Positions 29,492 to 33,589 of a stretch of 33,589 bases of DNA are shown here, piece by piece. Position 1 is the stretch's first letter. Each line of letters opens with the position of its first letter. Both the position numbers and the translations under genes were made by a program. The notes under the pieces were generated by a model. That model was not told the origin of the DNA and did no database searches. It was given only the letters and a program-made list of their open reading frames with translations. Origin of the DNA: a virus; the IMG/VR virus record IMGVR_UViG_3300011115_000486, positions 1-33,589 of that record; one strand, 5' to 3'.

Positions 29492-30502
29492 TTATGTGAT
29501 TTGCGAGTATGAGTTCACATACGTAGGCGCATTTGATAAGGTGCGGGCAACATTGCTGGCGTAGCTACTTGCCAGTTGGTTGACATATCTGTCGGCATCC
29601 ATGCCAGTTCTGATGGCTCCACTAGCAATAGAATCTCCTATGCCAGAAACTTTCAGACCGTAGTCATATTGGTTCTGCAACAGTTGCTGACGCATGTTCT
29701 CTACCGCCATCATGGCTTGCTGTGCACCTACACCGCCGCGAGACTGTGCGCCCTGCGCGGCCTGTGCTTGTGCGGCTTGTAGCTGTTGCTGGGCAGCAGG
29801 CGTAAGCTCTCCACTCTGAGCTTGGGCAATAAGTTTCTTGCCTTCTGCTTGGTAGGGCTGCGCCAGCTTTGCCATGTCTTCTCTGTACTTCTTAGCTTGG
29901 TCTGTTGCTTGGCTAACTTGGTAAGCACCCAACACTGCCTGTGCACCGCCAATACCCAGCCGTGCTTTTGTTTGGTCGCTCATGCCTTCAAAGAAACCTT
30001 TTTCTGCGGCTGGCTGCGCTGCTGGCAAATATGCGCCTCTTTCGTAGCCCGCTATTGGTGCGCCAGAGCTTACAAACTTAGCAGCTCCTTCCCCAGAAAT
30101 AGGAGCAGCAGCAGTAGCGGCGGCAATGTCTACTGGAGCATCTGCCGTCACTTCGGGTTGAGAACGATATTGTGGAAAAGCTGTTCCTGGAGGAACAAAA
30201 GAAGAAGGAGATTCCGTAACGGTAGCAGCATCTGGAAATGCAGTTGTTTCTCCAGAGCCGTAACTGCTTCCAGTGTATTGGCTGGTAGGGCTGTAATCAG
30301 GCACATACTCTTCTTCTTCAAAAGAAGGCACACCCGTGTCCGCATGTGGCTTACCAGAGCCTCCACGGGCTTTCAGCAAGTCAGCTTCTTCTTGGTTGAT
30401 GTAGGCAAGCATGTGCCCTGGAGGGGCTTCTTTCTGCAACAGCCGCGCTATTTTGCGGATGTCGCCGCCTACTCCAGTAAGTTTTCTAACTGCTGATGCC
30501 AT
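29492..30502 (-). CDS. Ala/Gln-rich virion protein (ejection protein candidate)
   Basis: 336 residues from ATG 30502, with AGGAG eight bases upstream; the longer frame's start has no site. Residues 1-60 are helical. The middle is Ser/Pro/Thr-rich. Residues 200-290 form a long Ala/Gln helix (QLQAAQAQAAQGAQS) ending in MENMRQQLLQNQYDY-like patterns. Similar composition to phage internal proteins. Position third in the block. Confidence 0.55.
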   Translation of the reverse strand: MASAVRKLTGVGGDIRKIARLLQKEAPPGHMLAYINQEEADLLKARGGSGKPHADTGVPSFEEEEYVPDYSPTSQYTGSSYGSGETTAFPDAATVTESPSSFVPPGTAFPQYRSQPEVTADAPVDIAAATAAAPISGEGAAKFVSSGAPIAGYERGAYLPAAQPAAEKGFFEGMSDQTKARLGIGGAQAVLGAYQVSQATDQAKKYREDMAKLAQPYQAEGKKLIAQAQSGELTPAAQQQLQAAQAQAAQGAQSRGGVGAQQAMMAVENMRQQLLQNQYDYGLKVSGIGDSIASGAIRTGMDADRYVNQLASSYASNVARTLSNAPTYVNSYSQIT

Positions 30503-30504
30503 GC

Positions 30505-31959
30505 TTACACTCCTAGTGCGTCTTTGAGTTTCAGAGACTCTTCGTTCCAAACTTGTTTGCGTTTCTTGCCAGTACTTGTGCCTTCGATTTCACCAGCGCC
30601 ACGTTCGGCTGTCAACCCTGTGGTTGTGCCTGTTGTGCCTGTTGTGCCTAGCGCAGCACCAAGCGTAGATGAATAACTAGCTCCAGACTTTGGCTTCTTG
30701 TAAGTGGTTACAAAAATGTCAGGCTTGTAGGTGCTTGGCTTGTCGGCAGGAGCTTCTTCCGCAGGAGGTTCTTCTGCAAGAGGCTCTTCTGTAGGAACTT
30801 CTGTAGGAACTTCTGGTTCAGCCAATGAAGGAGGCGGCGTAAAGTCTGTTCTTGCTGGTTGGTTTGAGCCATATACGTCAACACGGGGAATTTTGTAACC
30901 AGAAGGCAATGTAATTTCGGGTGTGTATTCTTTTTCCCGTGTGCCCGTTATTATTACTTCTGGAAGAAAAAAATCTCCAATGTCTTCTGCTTTGGCGTTA
31001 GGAATTAAATTTCCTTGTGCGTCCACTTGGCTAGGGTCGTAATATTTGTTAGCAGCGCGGTCATAGTAAAGGTCGCCAGGTTTTTCTAACTTTACTGGCG
31101 CTGCGCCACCCGATGTTGATGGGTCTACAAACGGCTCTAAATCACCGCCGCCGCCTGTATCAGCAGCCAAGTTTGTCGTGGATGATGGCCTACCCAAACT
31201 GCCAGCAGCGGAGGACAAACCACCAACAACGGCTCCTTCTGTTCCACCCTTTACTGCACCAGCAGTGGCTCCACCAATAGTCTTGCTGTAAATGTCAGGA
31301 GCAGATTTTGCCACCGACTTGTATGCAGAAGAAGCAGCAGAGCCAGCAAGCCCTGCTGTCATGGCTTTCTCAACTTCTTCCTGAGAACCACCTCTAGCAG
31401 CGGTTGCGGCTCCAGAGGCCACGGTAGAAGTAATAGCGTCTGTTACAGCAGGACTGTTTAGAAGGCCGTCCAATTGTTTTGCAGCCGCAGGAGATAACTG
31501 CGATACAGCCACATCAGCAGCCGTGTTTTGAATGGCTTGCTCTAACGGCACACCCTGTGCTACTTGTGCGCTTGTGCTGGCAATAGCCGTTCCTATGACC
31601 GTGGCGGTAGCGGTTGCAGCTTGTGCTGCGGCAGCGGCTTGTGCGGCGGTGGCTCCTTGGGCAATAGCGGCGGCACTTGCTGCTTCTGCGCTAGTTACGG
31701 CTCCAGCAGCCATAAGCTCTGCACCAATGTATTGACCAACGACAGGTACGGCAACCATCATAGCAACAGCTAATTGAAGTTCTGGATGTGCGCCTACATA
31801 GTTGACTGCCTTTTCTACAGGCTGCAACGCACTGGTCAAATTCTTGCTGGTGTCTTCCACGCCAGCGGTCACAGCCTTTTCTATAGGCTGCGTTACTTGC
31901 GTAATTGTGTTGCTTACGTCTTGAACAAAGTCTTCAACCACTTTTGTAGGGCCACCCAT
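30505..31959 (-). CDS. Ala/Thr-rich virion protein with amphipathic segment (ejection protein candidate)
   Basis: 484 residues. Residues 1-55 are helical, then a hydrophobic, Ala-rich stretch (about 57-140: LQLAVAMMVAVPVVGQYIGA) capable of membrane insertion. A Gly/Ser-rich middle follows, then Pro/Glu-rich repeats (PTEVPTEEPLAEEPPAEEAP) and a basic end (TGKKRKQVW). Membrane-active helix plus low-complexity tail fits a protein ejected into the host envelope. A TGTTGTGCC DNA repeat (about 30625-30650) encodes a GTTGTTGTT stretch. Confidence 0.55.
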   Translation of the reverse strand: MGGPTKVVEDFVQDVSNTITQVTQPIEKAVTAGVEDTSKNLTSALQPVEKAVNYVGAHPELQLAVAMMVAVPVVGQYIGAELMAAGAVTSAEAASAAAIAQGATAAQAAAAAQAATATATVIGTAIASTSAQVAQGVPLEQAIQNTAADVAVSQLSPAAAKQLDGLLNSPAVTDAITSTVASGAATAARGGSQEEVEKAMTAGLAGSAASSAYKSVAKSAPDIYSKTIGGATAGAVKGGTEGAVVGGLSSAAGSLGRPSSTTNLAADTGGGGDLEPFVDPSTSGGAAPVKLEKPGDLYYDRAANKYYDPSQVDAQGNLIPNAKAEDIGDFFLPEVIITGTREKEYTPEITLPSGYKIPRVDVYGSNQPARTDFTPPPSLAEPEVPTEVPTEEPLAEEPPAEEAPADKPSTYKPDIFVTTYKKPKSGASYSSTLGAALGTTGTTGTTTGLTAERGAGEIEGTSTGKKRKQVWNEESLKLKDALGV

Positions 31960-31960
31960 A

Positions 31961-32344
31961 TTAAGCTCCTATCTCAATAGAAAATTCCCGCGCACCAGTA
32001 GCACTAGGCTTCTGCTGGACACGGTACTTAATACCAGCCTGGTCTAGCACTTTTGTCATCATGGGGTTGGTCACGGTGGACACAGCTTTGGTAAACCCTA
32101 CCGCTTTCATTCCCTCATACAATTTTTTGATGTTGCCAACTAACTCGCGGGGGCTGTCAATGGTAGCAATGTGGACGTTAGCCTCACCAGTGTTTCTGAC
32201 GCTTAACAGCAGCAGCGTGTTGCCAGCCCGCAATATGCGGAGCCTGTTCTCGCCCAAATGCTTCTGAAGCTGGCTGTATAGCTGGTTGAAGTCGCCGCCA
32301 GACCGCTGTATGTCCTGCTGGAGAATCTCTTGTACTGTTGCCAT
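31961..32344 (-). CDS. Conserved virion-region protein, GNAT-like pattern
   Basis: 127 residues from ATG 32344 in TAATG overlap with the previous stop. LRILRAGNTLLLLSVRNTGEANVHIATID followed by a helix (IKKLYEGMKAVGFTKAVSTV) and VLDQAGIKYRVQQ recalls a small beta-alpha fold near ejection-protein genes of podoviruses, sometimes compared with GNAT-like proteins. No acetyl-CoA motif is seen. A morphogenesis role is inferred from position. Confidence 0.55.
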   Translation of the reverse strand: MATVQEILQQDIQRSGGDFNQLYSQLQKHLGENRLRILRAGNTLLLLSVRNTGEANVHIATIDSPRELVGNIKKLYEGMKAVGFTKAVSTVTNPMMTKVLDQAGIKYRVQQKPSATGAREFSIEIGA

Positions 32345-32682
32345 TAGACCCCCAAAGAAGATGCTATTTGTTGATGAATGGTGAGGTGAACACCCAGCCA
32401 ATCGTAGAAGTCATCTTCCACATTCCAATCTGCGTCCAGCAACTGAAAAGGATTGTCCAACACTAGGATAGATGCCAGTGACTGATGTTCTTGGTTATGC
32501 ACAAACAGCCAATCATCCAGGTTGTCAGTGTTGGCATCAATGATGGGGTACTTGGGGTACAGGATGTTGTTGTCAGCAAGAATCTGGTGGAACAGCCTGT
32601 GCTGCACCCCGTTCTCAAACAAGAACTGTCCCAGGCCGTCTTTGTCGCCAAACCGCACGTAGGACAAGTCATTCATGTTCAT
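32344..32682 (-). CDS. Conserved acidic morphogenesis-region protein
   Basis: 112 residues, rich in Asp, Asn, His and aromatic residues (DWLFVHNQEHQSLASILVL, DDFYDWLGVHLTIHQQIA). The repeated DWL-V-H(N/L)xxxHQxxAS pattern appears twice, suggesting internal duplication. ATG 32682 overlaps the upstream stop (ATGA). Unknown role, likely a virion or assembly factor. Confidence 0.55.
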   Translation of the reverse strand: MNMNDLSYVRFGDKDGLGQFLFENGVQHRLFHQILADNNILYPKYPIIDANTDNLDDWLFVHNQEHQSLASILVLDNPFQLLDADWNVEDDFYDWLGVHLTIHQQIASSLGV

Positions 32683-32849
32683 GGCTTTTTCCCAAATATC
32701 TCATCTCGAATGATGACGTAGATGCGGAACAAAGTGAAAACAAGAGTAGACCACAACACCGCATCCGAAAGGGTGAAGTGCCCCAGGATAGTCCCCACCC
32801 AAATAACGATGAGGTCTGTGAATGATGTGTGGCCTGTGTCTTGTTCCAT
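32679..32849 (-). CDS. 56-residue membrane protein
   Basis: ATG 32849 to TGA 32679. Polar start (MEQDTGHTSFTD), then hydrophobic LIVIWVGTILGHF and VLWSTLVFTLFRIYVII segments and a basic end (RDEIFGKKP), so one or two membrane helices. The stop overlaps the next start (ATGA). Could be a small holin or ejection-associated protein. It is below usual length limits. Confidence 0.55.
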   Translation of the reverse strand: MEQDTGHTSFTDLIVIWVGTILGHFTLSDAVLWSTLVFTLFRIYVIIRDEIFGKKP

Positions 32850-32850
32850 G

Positions 32851-33261
32851 TCAGACTGCGTAGTAAGGAATTTTCTTGTTGGTTCCAGAAATCTGTACCG
32901 TAATGTAGCCTTCCGGCACTAGCGGCAGGCTGGACGTTGCAAATGTTGCAGACGCTGAGTTGGCACTGGTGAAGTTTGTGCCACCTAACGTAGCCAGCGT
33001 AGTCACAGAGATGGTGGTGAAGTTGCCAGTGTCACCGCCGTCTACCTTCTGCCAGATAGACCCGTTGAACACCGCCCAATCTCCCACACCCCACAGCGTA
33101 GTGCCGTCAAGGTTAGTGCTGCCAGCAACAGACACCACATAGTAGTTACCCTTAGTACCCACGCTGGAAGTCAGCGTAGGGGTGTTGGCATTAGCGTCCC
33201 ACGTACCTTGGTAGTTAAGAGCGCCTATGGCGTTGATGGTGCTGCTGACTGTTTTTAACAT
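32851..33261 (-). CDS. Small fibre-like protein
   Basis: 136 residues. Residues 15-75 (NYQGTWDANANTPTLTSS, VGTKGNYYVVSVAG, WGVGDWAVFNGSIWQKV) are a pattern common in phage tail-fibre and head-fibre proteins, followed by a Thr/Ser/Ala-rich shaft and VPEGYITVQISGTNKKIPYY. A short spike or head-fibre component is likely. Coupled to the upstream gene by two bases. Confidence 0.65.
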   Translation of the reverse strand: MLKTVSSTINAIGALNYQGTWDANANTPTLTSSVGTKGNYYVVSVAGSTNLDGTTLWGVGDWAVFNGSIWQKVDGGDTGNFTTISVTTLATLGGTNFTSANSASATFATSSLPLVPEGYITVQISGTNKKIPYYAV

Positions 33262-33263
33262 GG

Positions 33264-33589
33264 TTACATTCCATCGCCAGGGGTGATGTACACCGCAGCC
33301 GTACTGCTAGATGTGATGCCAGTAAAGTAAGCGTTAGGGACAAACGTCAGAATCTCATCTGTGCCAGGCAGCAGCGGGTAAGCAGGGCCAGTGCTGGTCA
33401 CCACTGTGGCGTTGTTGGTTGCATCACCAGACGCTGTACCGTAGCCCAGAAACACCGTTACAAGCCCGCTGTTGATGATGCGGTACTGGTTGCCGCCCAG
33501 CGTAGTAGACAGTGCTTGCACAGGCGTAGGCGCACTAGTGGCAGCCGTGAAGACCACCGTGTTGCCTGTTTTTGTGAAAGCGTTGGTAC
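33264..33589 (-). CDS. Beta-rich small protein, start beyond right edge
   Basis: 107 residues visible, open to the window edge. NAFTKTGNTVVFTAATSAP, then QYRIINSGLVTVFLGYGTAS and the TPGDGM ending align in order with the protein at 24900-25250, which starts MAANIPFQAQGKTYKANATT. By that comparison only one to a few residues are missing, so the true ATG should lie just outside. GTG at 33557 in frame is less likely as start. Probably a small virion protein. Confidence 0.6.
   Translation of the reverse strand, partial: TNAFTKTGNTVVFTAATSAPTPVQALSTTLGGNQYRIINSGLVTVFLGYGTASGDATNNATVVTSTGPAYPLLPGTDEILTFVPNAYFTGITSSSTAAVYITPGDGM

Noticed and set aside
1-33589. tRNA genes or integrase with attachment site
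   Set aside because: No cloverleaf with a T-loop consensus and no integrase-like ORF was seen by eye; a dedicated tRNA scan could still find a diverged one.

Overview
The window is most of a tailed double-stranded DNA phage genome, best read as a short-tailed (podovirus-like) phage. It has a large terminase, portal, scaffold candidate, HK97-like major capsid protein, adaptor, beta-rich tail hub and tail fibre. It also has a run of large Ala/Gln-rich or coiled-coil proteins of the ejection (internal virion) kind. No tape measure, sheath or baseplate genes are visible. The lysis genes, with a spanning M15 peptidase and a 3-TM holin, point to a Gram-negative host. The AQPAQEPV repeat in one early protein is familiar from Burkholderiales and their phages, so a freshwater betaproteobacterial host is a reasonable but weak inference. 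No integrase, repressor, RNA polymerase, DNA polymerase, helicase, tRNA, CRISPR array or reverse transcriptase is visible.

Layout. From 14465 leftward to 1 (minus strand): four small genes, two glycosyltransferase-like genes, TerL, an HTH protein (small-terminase candidate), a zinc-ribbon-like protein and the portal. Next come a 58-residue protein, two tiny Arg/Lys-rich ORFs, a Pro/Gly/Met-rich protein, scaffold, major capsid, two beta-rich capsid-accessory candidates, adaptor, tail hub and a tail fibre that runs off the left edge. From 14505 to 15030 lies the only large divergent intergenic region. It holds a CAGGC-rich array, tandem 23-bp repeats, two dyads and a TATAAT promoter, and is the best origin/control candidate. 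From 15031 to 22998 (plus strand) is the early operon: small conserved phage proteins, a winged-helix protein, a cytosine-methyltransferase-like protein, a structured terminator, then a recombination module. The module is a YqaJ/lambda-exo-like nuclease, a RecT-like annealing protein, a protein with an SSB-type C-terminal tip and a PD-(D/E)XK-like nuclease. An HNH homing endonuclease, small membrane and accessory proteins and a third glycosyltransferase follow. From 33589 leftward to 22995 (minus strand): small fibre-like proteins, conserved morphogenesis proteins, four large ejection-protein candidates, then the lysis and accessory cassette, meeting the early operon head-on at 22995-22998.

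How it fits together. The early operon probably takes over DNA metabolism and recombination from the control region at about 15 kb. The two minus-strand blocks would make one continuous late operon if the genome is circular or circularly permuted with its cut in the tail-fibre region. Most neighbouring genes overlap by ATGA or TAATG, so translation is tightly coupled. The features most worth a second look are the micro-ORF pair behind the portal gene, the repeat-rich control region, a TATAAT-hairpin-AACC leader layout used twice, and a terminator-like RNA with a competing 9-bp pairing after the methyltransferase-like gene. The unidentified SSB-tipped protein also stands out.
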